Under the pieces are notes generated by a model. That model saw only the letters and a list, made by a program, of their open reading frames with translations, did no database searches and was not told the origin of the DNA. Shown here in pieces: positions 23,101-34,499 of a DNA stretch of 64,000 nt. A program made the position numbers and the translations under genes. The first letter of the stretch is position 1. The number at the start of each line of letters is the position of its first letter. This DNA comes from Calliphora vicina. Its lineage: Eukaryota; Arthropoda; Insecta; Diptera; Calliphoridae. The DNA is taken from the NCBI RefSeq assembly GCF_958450345.1, contig NC_088780.1, positions 95,492,226-95,556,225 on the forward strand, given 5' to 3'.

Positions 23101-23650
23101 TAGCACACGCATAGTGGCAGATTGCAGGAGAGCTCTTGTAGAGTTATTACACAACGCATTGACAAGAAAGATTCCTTGTCTCTACCAACCAATCCAGGAA
23201 CCAAACTTAATGCAAAGGCAACCAACTGGTCATTGTTCAATTGGAGCCTTTAAATGGGATAATATCCCACAGATTTTTTTGTGGTGATGTAGAAGAGTTG
23301 GAAACAGTAGAGCACATTATGTGCAGCTGCCCGAGACTACAGAGTCTTAGATTTAAATGACTAGGCTTTAAATTGGGTAACATACTTGACTTTTAACAGG
23401 AGAATATGTTGGCTATTTAAAGGATATTCTACGGTGAATTCCAATCTGTAACCACTTTCACCCTCTTTACTCAGAATTGGATTTTTCTTTTTGTTTCTCG
23501 TTTTGCTATTTTTAAAACACTACATTTATTCCTTTTTCTTTCCTTTATGTCTTCTTATTTAGGCATGGCATACTTTTTCTGAAATTGACTCTTGAAGGGA
23601 ATCACAAGGGACCTTATGATCTCCAAGTGGACGTGGTTGTAATATTTGAA
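23100..23650 (+). pseudogene. Non-LTR ORF2 C terminus and 3' UTR
   Basis: The plus strand encodes CGDVEELETVEHIMCSCPRLQSLRFK (23282-23358), the C-terminal zinc-knuckle of R1/I-type ORF2. The preceding 23150-23240 is degenerate coding. The downstream 3' region contains ttgaagggaatcacaaggga and ccttatgatctccaagtg, resembling the 3' region at 48530-48570 (cacaaagggaccta, acccaagtg). No RT or RNase H is attached. Confidence 0.7.
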
Positions 23651-24210
23651 ATTATACACAACATGAATTCGTACCCTTATTCTTATAGTAAGAGAAATAT
23701 TACTTACTATAAATGGAGTAAATTTACATGAAAATGTATTGAAGTTACTGTACTCTTAGATATGTATTCTTTATGAAACCAATAAAAATTCTGGATGATA
23801 ACAGTTCCTACCTCCCTGGTATAAAAAAAAATTCACAGATATCTTAAATCCCACTCAGATCCACAAATTCGTTAAAAATATTAAATACTATTATCCACAT
23901 TCAGTTAAGAATGAAGGACACGCAAATTAATCTACATGTCTATGAACATAACTTTTTACTCAAAACTGGGAATTCCAAAACGTCTATTTGCAAAGCAACT
24001 TCAAAGAGTAATTCGTTTCTGAATGCAACTGTGTAAACTTTGACAATGTTACATGCTGAACAATTTATGAAAAAGTAAAAACAGGCAGTAACTATTTTGT
24101 TTAGTTTCGGATATGAATTTGGGACATATGCATGGTTTACTCAAACAGAAGAGTATAGCTTACTCGCTATTTCTCAGAGCTACAAAGGGAATCACAAACT
24201 GGTATATATC
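23651..24210. other. No gene recognised
   Basis: AT-rich sequence with no recognised protein or terminal repeat. Confidence 0.4.
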
Positions 24211-24216
24211 CTCATG

Positions 24217-24740
24217 TAGGGTACGAACTTTTTGAATTTCCCGGCTGTTAAATGCAAGGGCAACACAATTCCTGTCAACAGACATCTTTCAGTTGACTCC
24301 TGTCAAAATTTGAACAAGATGCGTCATTTAGTTTGTGTTTGCCAGCCGTTGGTAGCAGACCTCGTGACTTGAGGAGAAAATAAAAAAAAGTGAATTTCGT
24401 TAAGCATTATTTTATGTGGAAAGAAGCAATTTTTGAAACCAAAGCTAAGTTTGATAAATACTATGGAAACTCTGCACCATAAATTTCAATGGTAACAAGT
24501 GGTTTACTGAATTTCATTGTGGCCGTACAAGTATGAAAGGAGCCGAACCGAAACAATTGAAAACACTCACGATATGGTGTTGGCCGATCGGAGATTGAAA
24601 GTGCGAGAGATTATGGAAGCCATATGCATCTCACATGGATTAGTGGTTTCAATAATGAATGATCACTTGAATGATTGTTTGCTCACAAATATGCACCCTG
24701 CGATGGCAAATGTTGTGTTATTTACATTTTTTTCGAATAA
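24217..24740 (+). pseudogene. mariner 5' half: inverted repeat and DNA-binding domain
   Basis: Starts with a terminal-repeat-like gggtacgaactttttgaatt (24220-24240). From 24394 it encodes a mariner N terminus: FVKHYFMWKEAIFETKAKFDKYYGNSA-like codons, then MVTSGLLNFIVAVQV frameshifted from the expected VTKWFTEFRCGR, then HDMVLADRRLKVREIMEAICISHGLVVSIMNDHL (24570-24678). This is the paired helix-turn-helix DNA-binding region. Homology stops abruptly after DHL. The C terminus and 3' end of a mariner reappear at about 27100-27215 in the same orientation. Confidence 0.8.
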
Positions 24741-24849
24741 AACCTTCAACCACATATAGATTTTTTAAAGTCAAAATTTTCTCAAATTTTTATTATGAAT
24801 ATTATGAAGAAATATCTCGGCGGAAAGAGATTTGACTACATCATACAGA

Positions 24850-25866
24850 AAATTCCTATATTGATGACCTCGACAAATATTATCTTTTGGAATGGATAAA
24901 AAAATTGCAGATAATATCCTAAGAATATCAAGCAGCCCCCCAGTATAAGTGAGATTAAGGAGGCCATCGGGTAGTTAAGAAATAACAGGGCAGCAGGTGA
25001 AGATGGTTTACCAGCTGAAATTCTTCGGGTTGACATCGAAACCACAGCTGGACTTCTACGACCACACATCACATCAGTCTGGAAGGAGGAAAGGCCACCT
25101 CAAACTTGGAAGAATGGCATCATCGTTAAGTTACCGAAAAGTGGCGACTTGAAAGATTGCAACAACTGGAGAGGAATTACTCTGCTTAACACCATATACA
25201 AGATACTAGCAGTCATAATATAGGGAAGGCTTCAAATTAAAATGGAGAACATTCTACGTGATGAAAAGGCAGGCCAACACTCTACGCAATATAATAGAAC
25301 AATATGGCGTACTCCTCTGTACCTACTTTACGTAGATTTCAAGAAAGCCTTCGATACCATCAGACGGACTGCCATATGGAAAGCATTGAGAAGAAAAGGA
25401 GTACCATTAGGAAGTCGATACCATTAGGAAGACGACAACCAGTATGGAGAAACTCACAAATATCCAGACGTACCAAGCATAGAATATTCAACGCATGTGT
25501 AAAGTCTACTCTGCTGTACTCTGCACGCAAAAACTACAGGTATTCATTAAAAAGTGCTTCAGAATCATATGCAGAATATTCTGGCCAACATCAGCAATAC
25601 GGATCTCTGGAACCTCACCAACGAGGAACCCATACTAACACAAATAAAACGTAGGAAATGGAGGTGGATCGGCCATACTATCAGAAAGAATCCTGACAGT
25701 ATAACAAGGATGGCGCTAGAGTGGAACCCTCAAGGTGCCGTGGTCGTCCAAAGAATACATGGAGACGCACTATACTCCAACATCTAGGACACTTCAATCT
25801 TACATGGGAAGATGCGAAAACAACTGCAACAAATCGCGTAAGATGTAGATGCTTTGTGGAAGCCAT
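24850..25866 (+). pseudogene. RTE-type ORF fragment lacking the RT catalytic core
   Basis: Plus-strand frames give EIKEAIG*LRNNRAAGEDGLPAEILR (24945-25030), WKNGIIVKLPKSGDLKDCNNWRGITLLN (25107-25190), LYVDFKKAFDTIRR (25326-25368), a deletion that skips the YxDD region (near 25420), then LRSTKHRIFNACVKSTLLYS-like, RWIGHTIRKNPDSITRMALEWNPQG (25663-25737) and ATNRVRCRCFVEA (25822-25866). The last codons continue after the 1204-bp element at 27072 (CSQERRELD-like). It is the same lineage as 5261-6801, with a similar central deletion. Confidence 0.8.
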
Positions 25867-25867
25867 A

Positions 25868-27071
25868 TCGAGCCCTTAGCGCCAAATTATCGTAAGCGAC
25901 ATTTTCTAAATTTTTTTTTATTGCAAAAAGTTTTATGGACCGACTGATGTTTTAGCGTTCTCAGAATATCAAAATTGTTAACAACTTAAAAATTATAGCG
26001 GGTAAGAGTTTATCGTAAGTCAATACACGCATATAAACTTCTCATCGAGTACTATAAAAAACCTTGTCCTAGCTGTCAAATATCTCTTATAGCTCAGGAG
26101 GTATTCGCATTTGAAAATTAAATTTTTAACATTTTTACCCACCGCATTCCAGTTTTTTGATAACAGCGGGTCCAAATATTTTCCAATTTTCTCCAATTTC
26201 TTGTTGGAGTAACAACACATTTATGTGTCAAATAGAAAAAGAATTGTTTAAAAATAATGATTAAGTCCAAAGTTATAATCATTCGAATTTAAAAAATTTT
26301 AAAAAGACGATTTTTCGCTAATTTTCTGGGAAACAAGTACTTTTTTCTTTTTAAGTTATCGCAAAAAATGTCTAAGAGAATGTTGAAGGAATATATACTA
26401 TCTGAAAGCTAAGTTTTCACAAAATATTTAAAATGAAAAAAAATTAAAAAATTGCTATTAGTGAGGGGACCAGATCCATTAAAAAACACTTATTTTTTAT
26501 GTAAAATTAAACTTTAGGGCAAAAATTCTAAAATCGCATATTCGATATCAAAATATAGTAACCAATTTTAGGTGGCCTAATATGTTTTTAATAATTTTGT
26601 AAAGGGTTCCGATAACCCCGACCCAGGTATGGATATTATAGCCAAAAAACTAAAAATTCCCATTTTTTGGAATTTTTCAACACTTTTTTGGGAATTGCGG
26701 GATTGCTGATAATAAATTTAAAAATTCGTTTTTATTTTTCCATTTTAAATAGAAAAATCTACATATCTGTGAAATTTCATTAAAAACTATTCATAAATAA
26801 AAATTTAATTTCAAATTGAAAAATTTGTATCTATGCAAAAATTCAATAAAAAACATTTTTTGTCATATTTTTCAATAAAGTATTCCATGAATTTGTGATT
26901 GTCAAAAGTTATAAATATTTTTATAAAATAAGCAAATAGCTTGAACGAAATTATATTATATAGCATCATAACATTTTTAATTCTATGTATAAATTTCAAA
27001 ATAATCGAAAAAACCTTCTCCTGTAAAATTTGTGTTTTGTCGCTTACGATAATTTGGCGCTAAGGGCTCGA
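25868..27071. mobile_element. 1204-bp TA-flanked element with 34-bp inverted repeats
   Basis: Begins TCGAGCCCTTAGCGCCAAAT and continues ATCGTAAGCGACA. The complement ends the element at 27071. TA lies at 25866-25867 and 27072-27073. Excision rejoins the RTE codons gaagccata-tgctcccaag in frame. The interior is the AT-rich repeat shared with 7981-9410 and 61455-62950. No transposase was seen. A TA target suggests mobilisation by a Tc1/mariner-type transposase. Confidence 0.85.
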
Positions 27072-27215
27072 TATGCTCCCAAGAGAGAAGAGAATTGGAC
27101 AAATATATAGAACTCAAAGGAGACTACATATGTATGTTGAAAAATAAAATAATTTTGTATCTAAAAACCTGTGTTGCATTCAAAAAGGCACGAACATTCT
27201 GACGCAACCTTGTAT
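27072..27215 (+). pseudogene. RTE tail remnant and mariner 3' end
   Basis: After TA, 27072-27110 carries the end of the RTE frame. Then actcaaaggagactacatat encodes an ELKGDY-like mariner C terminus, followed by ataaaataattttgtatcta and ttcaaaaaggcacgaacatt. The latter is the complement of the 5' terminal-repeat word at 24220 (gtacgaactttttgaa) with mismatches. This is consistent with one mariner of which 24217 is the other end. Confidence 0.6.
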
Positions 27216-29345
27216 AAAAACACAAAAATACACTTTTATTTCAATTACCGATACCTCTGAATTAACATCACCGAAATAACCGCAATAGTAGTTAGATATA
27301 TTGATGTAATGTCTTCTTAAAAAAGTCTGAGTTTAAACTGGGAGCAACTGCCTAATTCATTTCAAAAGAAAGCATTTTCCATGGGAAGAGTTTATTGAAA
27401 TTCTAAAAAAAACTGTTTTTTTATTTCCTGCGTAGGAACGTTTTAGTCTTATGTTTGAACTCAAAACTTCGCAAACAGCTGTAGGGTGTTCGTTCTTGAC
27501 CACCTATAGAGTTCATTCTTATTCATACTCTTATACTTTTTGTTTCTAAACACCAAAGTAGACGGATGTTATGATTTATCAAATAGATTTTGCTTTGTTT
27601 TTCTTTTCGTGTCTGACATTTCACAACAATTCTTCCCTCTTTTTGAACACATCAAAATGTTATTTAAGGTGGCCGACTAAAAGAACATTTTGAAAGCAAA
27701 CTCCAAACCAATTCGAAATAATTTTCAAGTGATTATTTTTGTTTTTTTTACGAAAGCAACAAAAATAAAAAACTAATTTCATTTAATTTCAATTTAAGGA
27801 AGTCGATTTGCAAAAAAAAATCATTAGCCATCATGTTGTTAACTGTCAATGTTGGCAATTTGTTTAGTTGCAATTGCACTCTGTCTGCATTTGCATTTTG
27901 CTGTAGCACAGGTAATTTTTGTGGCTAAAAAAAAATGAAGAGAACCAACAACCAAAATGTTCTACTCTAAATGTTTTTGCACTTCAGTTTTGCTTTTGAT
28001 TAATTAGTCTTGATGTCATGTAAATGTTATGCAGATTATTCTGCTTTATTAGATGGTGTTTTTGTGGCAGTTTTGATATATTTGCCAAGATTTGTTAAAA
28101 GATTTTCACATAGAAAGTGTGAACATTAATTATATTTGGAAAAAACGTGTGTTTTCTTACAATAAAAAAAGACTATAATTCTGTGTATTTGGATAATTAT
28201 GAACGTTTTTATGATGAGTAGTTTTTAATTATTTATTTCAAAGTAGGCACACGAAATAATTTGGTTGCAAGAAATAATCTGTTAGCAAGTAAAAACTAAT
28301 AAAAATAATAATAATGACAGTTTTATAACCAAATGTATTAAGAATATTTTCCTTGACATTTTACATTAGTTAGTTTTCTTTTTAGGTTTTGTAAACCACA
28401 TTTTTTCTGTTATAAAATCCTTGTAAAAAAGCAACTATAGCAAATAAAAGAACGAACAAAATATCTTTAAAACATAAAATTCAATATATGTCTAAAACGG
28501 CTGCTTCCGGTGACAGATGACATGTGTAACCACAACAAAAACACAAATTTTCTAGTCAATATTCTTCTCCTATTGATACACTCAGTGGTTAAACGTTTTT
28601 GGCTTTACAATATGTTCCTTTTTATTATTTTCTTTTTTATATTCTGTTCGTAATGTCATATATTTTCACATCTTTTATATTTATTTTATTTTTTTCAGTT
28701 TTTTCCACTTGTATGCAAAATCCTCTATGGTGTTTGTGTTTTTCTTGGCAACAAAATGTTTTTTATTCTAAACACCTTAAATTTGTTTTTCATATCAAAA
28801 TTTAAACTAAAAATATTGCATTAAAAATGAAAGAAAAAGTCTACCATACAGAGATGACGTTGCATGCAACTAATTAACACAACATTTCCTTAAGAACACA
28901 CGTAAACTTCGCCATATCAAATCAATTCTAAATTTAGTTGGCGGAGTTGCGTTAAGGTAACGTGTCTGCGGCAGCTGCATTAAACTCTTTATCGAAAAAC
29001 GTATTAATTAATTAAGTTGTTAATTTTGCATTTATTTTTGCTAAAAAAATTTTTACTTCTTTTTTGCACATGTTGTTGTAAGGTGTCCAAATTGGAAACA
29101 TGCTGGGAGCATGTGGTATTCTTCCTTGATCTGAGGTGATTAAATTGATTTTAAAGAGTATCATGCAACAGAATATAGATTTAAATTTAATGTGCGATTA
29201 GTAAAATACTATTAATCAAATAATAATGCCCAATCAATTTTAAATTTCAATTTTCTTGTGAAATTAATGCAGTAACATAAATTTGCTTTAAATATAATAG
29301 ATGATTAATTTTAAATTGCTTATTATAATTGACATTTTCTTTATA
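27216..29345. other. No gene or transposon recognised; candidate host non-coding block
   Basis: A 2.1-kb stretch without words shared with other repeats in the window. It has small GC-richer patches (for example 27840-27910 and 28920-28980) in an AT-rich context. Could be host intergenic or intronic DNA. No exon supported. Confidence 0.45.
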
Positions 29346-29349
29346 TTAT

Positions 29350-30340
29350 AATTTTTGAAAGAACCTCGTTTGTTTTCGCGACTGGAGAGAAATCGGCCGG
29401 TATAGGTTTCCCATTATTAAGCAGAGGGATGACTCAACTCATTTTCCAGATAATTGTATTCCTCAGCATCAGCATGGAAATTACATCTGGCCTTTGGCTT
29501 GGCATTTTTGAAGAAATCAGCAACTTCACTGGGCGTCGTTTCGCCTTAGCCGGTGCTCAATAAATATACGGCTAAAAGTCGGGGCACACTGGACTTTGGC
29601 TTATCATTTTTGAAGACATCAGCAACTTCACTGGGCATGAAATGTTGTTGCTTCGTTTCGCCTTATCCGGTGTTCAATAAATATCCCGCTTAATGTCGGG
29701 CACACTGTTTAGGGTCGCAAATGGTGATGTCGGCAAAATGAATCGCGACCCAACCATCCTTCTTCATGGGGATAGAGAAGGATATGACTGCTGACCATAA
29801 ATTCATAAATTCCCAACTCCAGAGTGCAAGTTGCAGTTCTGCAAGTAATTATTACTTATCTTTAACCAACCTGCTAACTTTTAGGTTCAGCTGAGCAAAA
29901 CCCATGGTGTATCTGTATGTATATCTGCAAATATTGATGCCTTGGTCGGGTAGTAGAGACATCCGGCATAAATCAAGCGGCTGCTGTTGCGACAGTTTCA
30001 TGGAAAACCGTCTCGACACTGCGAACATATTTTCAGATTTTAGAAGACGCGGTTGGTGAAGCCGTTCCAGTCTGCTTTGTTCTGATGTATGCTCTATCTA
30101 TGAAAGCATAAAATCATCTGGTTGATCAGGATATGTTAATGGTTAGATGGTCTGAGAAATTACGGTTCACAGGATGTACAGTTAAGCAGACCTGCGCAGG
30201 GAAGAAGGTGGAATAGTCAATCTGTAACACCTCTCATGTTACATAACACCTCTCATGGTGTGCGTTAAAATCTACTAGGACAGTGCGGCTGTTTTCGTCT
30301 AGATGGGAACTTATGACGGGAATGTAACCGAATGGTCAAC
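29350..30340 (-). pseudogene. Jockey-type ORF2 fragment: endonuclease to early RT
   Basis: Minus-strand reading: VLVDFNAHHE (about 30260), NRNFSDHLTI (30150), YIxxKQTDWNGFTN-like (30080), FHETVATAAA (29990), then RRMVGSRF/VAIHFADITICDPKQCA (29730-29690), PSEVADVFKNDKPK twice (29640 and 29530), and VIPLLNNGKPI plus SPVAKTNE-like (29440-29370). Order and motifs match the endonuclease, linker and RT start of jockey-group ORF2 proteins. A 102-bp tandem duplication lies inside. Many stops, so inactive. Confidence 0.7.
29492..29708. repeat. ~102-bp tandem duplication inside the jockey fragment
   Basis: Both copies run from ctttggctt(g/a)(g/t)catttttgaag to gtcg(g)ggcacactg. The second has an extra atgaaatgttgttgctt. 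It duplicates the SEVADVFKN coding block of the RT linker. Confidence 0.75.
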
Positions 30341-30464
30341 TCGCTACTGACACAATATACATTTGAGCAATAATCCCCAACTATATGTCACTTAATCTGA
30401 ATTCAATATCATGGAACTCAAGATATTGGTCATCAGAATCAGACTAAAAAACTCTATACTGTAC

Positions 30465-31030
30465 GTTTTTGCTGTTGTTGTAGCAGCGTGAACAATTTTA
30501 CAACATTTAATCTGGGGGTTTTGCAATATAAAGTCCAAGAAATTGTGCTACTTCTGCTGGATGGGTCCATAAATTCAGTGGATGAAGTGAAGTAAGGCTG
30601 GCTGGACAGTTAAAAATGTTGAGGGTGTCATAGGGACCCTGACCACATGCTGGGCATAAGTTGAGGACGGCACGCTCTATGCGGGACCAGAAGGCACTAA
30701 GCGTGTTGCTCCATCCTGATCTTAGTTGTACCAGAATGACTCATGATGATACAACTAATACATGAATTGATGGCGTCTCTATGAATGTCGTTCAAAGCTG
30801 TAATATACGAGCTGCGATCAAATGGAATACGAGGAGAGCACGTACCTCTGTATGCTCTCCTCGTATTTTCTAAGGTCCTGTCTGACATGTCTCGAGGGAG
30901 ACTCCAACTGTGTGATGTTGAAGTTTGGATGACTCCTCCGGTGACATCACAGAAGGAACTTTTGCGTCAGCATGATGTTATGTTCAGCAACAACAGCTAT
31001 ACTGCACGTTGTTGTCGTTGGTGATGCCAA
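30465..31030 (-). pseudogene. Jockey-type ORF2 C terminus
   Basis: Minus strand near 30720-30530 encodes LRSGWSNTLSAFWSRIERAVLNLCPACGQGPYDTLNIFNCPASLTSLHPLNLWTHPAEVAQFLGL. The CPAC and H/N-x-FNCP cysteines and the LDLWTHP block are typical of the jockey-group C terminus. Then follows a tgttgttgtagcagcg-type 3' end. Upstream, 31020-30730 is more degenerate. It sits directly upstream (minus sense) of the 29350-30340 endonuclease fragment, so the two are head to tail. A 14-bp hairpin tgctctcctcgtat/atacgaggagagca flanks 30820-30865. Confidence 0.7.
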
Positions 31031-31193
31031 CACCTTTTTCTCTGGTGCGGTCTTTTTGGAAGATTTAAGATCATTGGGATTGTGCATATTCCGAATTCCG
31101 AATAAGTTTCTTCGTGGAGGCCGTTGCAGTTAAACTGCAGAATACTGATGACGTCAGCTCTGCGAAACGTAAACTGAGTGGGTCAGCTGTTAA

Positions 31194-31460
31194 CCTTCGC
31201 TTTACCAATACCCACCCGGGTGACCACATCGATTTTAGTGGTTTAATATTTTTTTTAATTTTGTTTCGATTTAAATGAAATTTTTAGTCACTGAACAAAT
31301 TCTAGAGTTCTATAGAATTTAATAGAAACACTTTCAACTTTTTATAAGGTTTTTTAAATTTTTTAAAATTTCGTTCGTCGCATATATTTATAAAAGTGTA
31401 GTGTTACCCGGGTGGGTATTGGTAAACCATGTATATAAAAAACCTTTGGTAAAGCGAAGG
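31194..31460 (+). mobile_element. TTAA-flanked MITE, copy A (piggyBac-like)
   Basis: TTAA at 31190-31193 and 31461-31464 encloses ends CCTTCGCTTTACCAA and the complement. The subterminal cccacccgggtg occurs at both ends, separated from the right terminus by about 30 bp of extra sequence. A TTAA target with CC-initial termini is the hallmark of piggyBac-type elements. It is a non-autonomous 267-bp element. Confidence 0.85.
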
Positions 31461-31464
31461 TTAA

Positions 31465-31744
31465 CGACGTTTTGGCTGGTGGTGTTGTTGTAGGTACTGT
31501 TGCGATTGTGTTGCTGAAGATGGCGAGGTTTCCTATGTCGATGATGTTGACAATGTATTTGACGGAGACCAGCTATGTTGTCATCTACGACAACAAACCA
31601 GTTTTCTGAGCATTTATATCGGTTTATAAGATGGCACTATCATAAAAATTTATACCACATTAGATGAGTATAAATGTATTTGGCAAAAGTACCGAACGTT
31701 ATCAGGTTTTTGCTCAATTCCGGGTCGGATCTAAAAAAGAATAG
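31465..31744. other. Unclassified stretch between MITE and mariner relic
   Basis: Contains ggtggtgttgttgtaggtac and a low-complexity tgttg-rich patch that on the minus strand may be further jockey-type upstream sequence. Not strong enough to call a gene. Confidence 0.3.
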
Positions 31745-32679
31745 CCGGAAGATGAAACAAAAAATCTAATTGTGGTTGCCGGTAGTTATGCCGTCGGTAG
31801 GGAGTTTAGTAAAAAAAAATTATTATTCGAGTGATTGATTCATTTCTGCTGCTCGCAGGATTCATCCAAAAGCATGGAAGTTGGGTGCCATACGAATTGA
31901 AGCCGACAGACCTTTGCACCTCCGAAATGATGCTTGAACGCTAGAAAAGAAAATAATGTTTGCTCAGAATCATTACTTGCGATGAAAATGGATCCATTAC
32001 GATAACCCGAAGCGTAAGATATCATTCATGAAGCCCTCAAACCAGCCGAATCGATACCAAAGCTAAATATTATGAGCTGCTGAAATCTGACCAGACCATC
32101 ACAGGGAAACTTTAACGAATGCAACTGATTCGTTTGGAGCGAGCATTGGCAGAAAAACGACCAGATAATGCGGCCAGACATGAAACCGTAGTCCATCATG
32201 ACAACGACCACATGTTGCAATACCTGGAAGTTTTGCCTTAACCTTCGCTTTACCAAAGGTTTTTTATGTACATGGTTTACCAATACCCACCCGGGTGACA
32301 CTACACTTCTATAAATATATGCGACGAACGAAATTTTAAAAAATTGAAAAAACCTTATTAAAGTTTAAAATGGTTCTATTAAATTCTATAGAACTCTAGA
32401 ATTTGTTCAGTGAGTACAAATTTCATTTAAATCGAAACAAAATTAAAAAAAATATTAAACCAATAAAATCGATGTGGTCACCCGGGAGGGTATTGGTAAA
32501 GCGAAGGTTAACCGCTTTATAGTCCAGACTGTTCCCCTCCGACTGGTATTTGTTTCGATCGATGCATAACGCTCTCTCTGGGATATGCTTCACTTTGGAA
32601 TAGATTAACTGATATTGGTTTGATTCGTTCTTGTCCTCAAAAGATGAGCAGTTTTTAGGCTCGGAATCCATATGTTGAA
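31745..32679 (+). pseudogene. mariner transposase relic split by a TTAA MITE
   Basis: Plus-strand frames: HPKAWKLG/WVPYELKP-like (31860-31905), LEKKIMFAQNHYL (31940-31985), ALKPAESIPKLN (32032-32068), the TITG block (32095), QLIRLERALAEKRPDNAARHE (32122-32185), HHDN (32195-32206) and TWKFCL (32222). After the MITE, TALYSPD-like codons, IRxxLE, DIGLIRSCPQ and RLGIHML follow (32512-32679). It is the same family as the 4805-6866 relic but independently decayed. HTH region and ends not seen. Confidence 0.75.
32242..32507 (-). mobile_element. TTAA-flanked MITE, copy B, inverted to copy A
   Basis: A 266-bp element with TTAA at 32238-32241 and 32508-32511, and the same CCTTCGCTTTACCAA termini. The internal asymmetry (extra approximately 30 bp next to one terminus) is on the left here, so it is inverted relative to 31194-31460. 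It interrupts the mariner transposase before the second catalytic aspartate block. Confidence 0.85.
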
Positions 32680-34250
32680 AATAAATTTATTCGATTAATG
32701 GACATTTATTGATCAAATATATATTTTTTCCAAATTAATTGATAAATGTTATTCAAATTTGAATAAAAAATATATTTTTTCCTCGATTATTCGAATAATA
32801 CTAAGAACTATCTGAAATCCTGAGTTGGAAACCATTCTAACTAGTAGAAAAGTCGTCTCTAGAAGACAAGGAGACCTGTTTTTTCCACTACCAATGGAAA
32901 AACAAAACCTTTTTTAAGAAAATATGATACACTAAATTATTTTATAAAACTTCTCTATATTTCAATAAATTTTTGGGAAACAATTTCTATATACTATTTG
33001 TTGTTTTATAAAATACGTTGCGAAAATTCACTTATCTATAAAAAGAAATTATACCATTACTTATCGCAAAAATCACCGATATGACACAACAAACAATTTA
33101 TGTGAAATTAAATAGAAAATACCCAAAAAAAAAATGATATGAAAACAAACTCCACCCTTAGAAAATTGAAAATATTTATTATCTATGAAAGGAAAAATCA
33201 CACAAATCATTGCGAAAATTTTGCACACTTTTCAAATAGAAACAATGAAAAGCAAAAAAAGGGAACATTAGACATTTGAAAAAGTGACACTTTACAAGGT
33301 TGAGCAAGAAATAGTGGAGGGAACTAAAAAATGTAAAACCTTATATTCTGTATAACTATTTGGAAAGGAAATTTAAAGAAAATTAATATGTATTTTTAAG
33401 AATATTAAAAAATTTATGCTGCATTTGAATGTTTACAAAAAATAATATGGATCAAATTAAGTTTAGTGTTATAGGTTTATTGCATTCACGATGTTTTAAA
33501 ACAAAATTATTTTTTTAATTTTAAATAAAAGTATTTTTGTATTTCCAATTTACTTTGAACTGCTGAAATCTTTGCCTTTATAAATATATTTAACAGTATT
33601 TACGGATGTTTGGCATCATGCGTAACCAATTATTGAAATACGACTGACTTTTAATTGAATATCAATAAAATACAAAAAACACATTTTAAAATTTTAATGT
33701 CACCCAACTTATGTACCAGTAAAATACAATCTAAAGTCAGTGTATCGAAAAACACTCTCTTGAGATGCCATGAATTGATTTTAATGTATTTTAGAACAGG
33801 GTAGATTGGACAGCCACTAACAAAACACCCCTTCATCTGCTACAATATTTGGCTTTCTAAATAAATTTATTGTTCCCAAAATAGTTTAGTTTGATTTAAT
33901 TTGTTTGTTCTTGCTATTCAAAATAATGCAGAAATTAAAAAGTTCATGGAAATAGATTTATTTTATACATAAGAACAATTAAATTTAACTGAAATGAATG
34001 TTTGTGTTTTTTTTTTGATTCTATTAAAGGTTTCCTTATCTAAATTGGTTGGTATACACAATTTGTTTATAGGTTTGTAATGAGAGGTTATGTTTATCTT
34101 CTAATGGAGCCAAGGTTTTTTTATTTTCAATAATATTATCTAAAATGTTTAACTTCTAAGTTTTTCTAGTAGAACAACAAACTAAATAAAAATCGGTTGG
34201 TGCTCAACTGGTCTGGGAGATATCTATCTTGTATTCTTCCAATGGTATAT
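32680..34250. other. No gene recognised; AT-rich
   Basis: A very AT-rich stretch without recognised repeats. The start (32686-32790) has inverted words attcgatta / taattgat and may be a small decayed element. Confidence 0.4.
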
Positions 34251-34499
34251 GCATTAAGGTGGCCCTTAATGAACGAAAATTAGATTTTTGCCAGTCTCAC
34301 CCCCCAGTTTCAAATGCATTTACAAGGGGAAAAAATTATTTTTTTTCAGTTTTTGTAAAAATTTTGTCATTAAAAAAATATTTTTGCAATTTAATTTAAA
34401 AAAATAGAAATATTTTTGTAATTATCATTCTAATGAGATATCAAAAATAGCAATTGATCAAAAAATGTTAAAATTATAAAAAAATTCCCCAGGATATTA

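Noticed and set aside
27216..29345. Putative enhancer block because of GC-richer patches
   Set aside because: Without conservation data, composition alone does not support a regulatory call.
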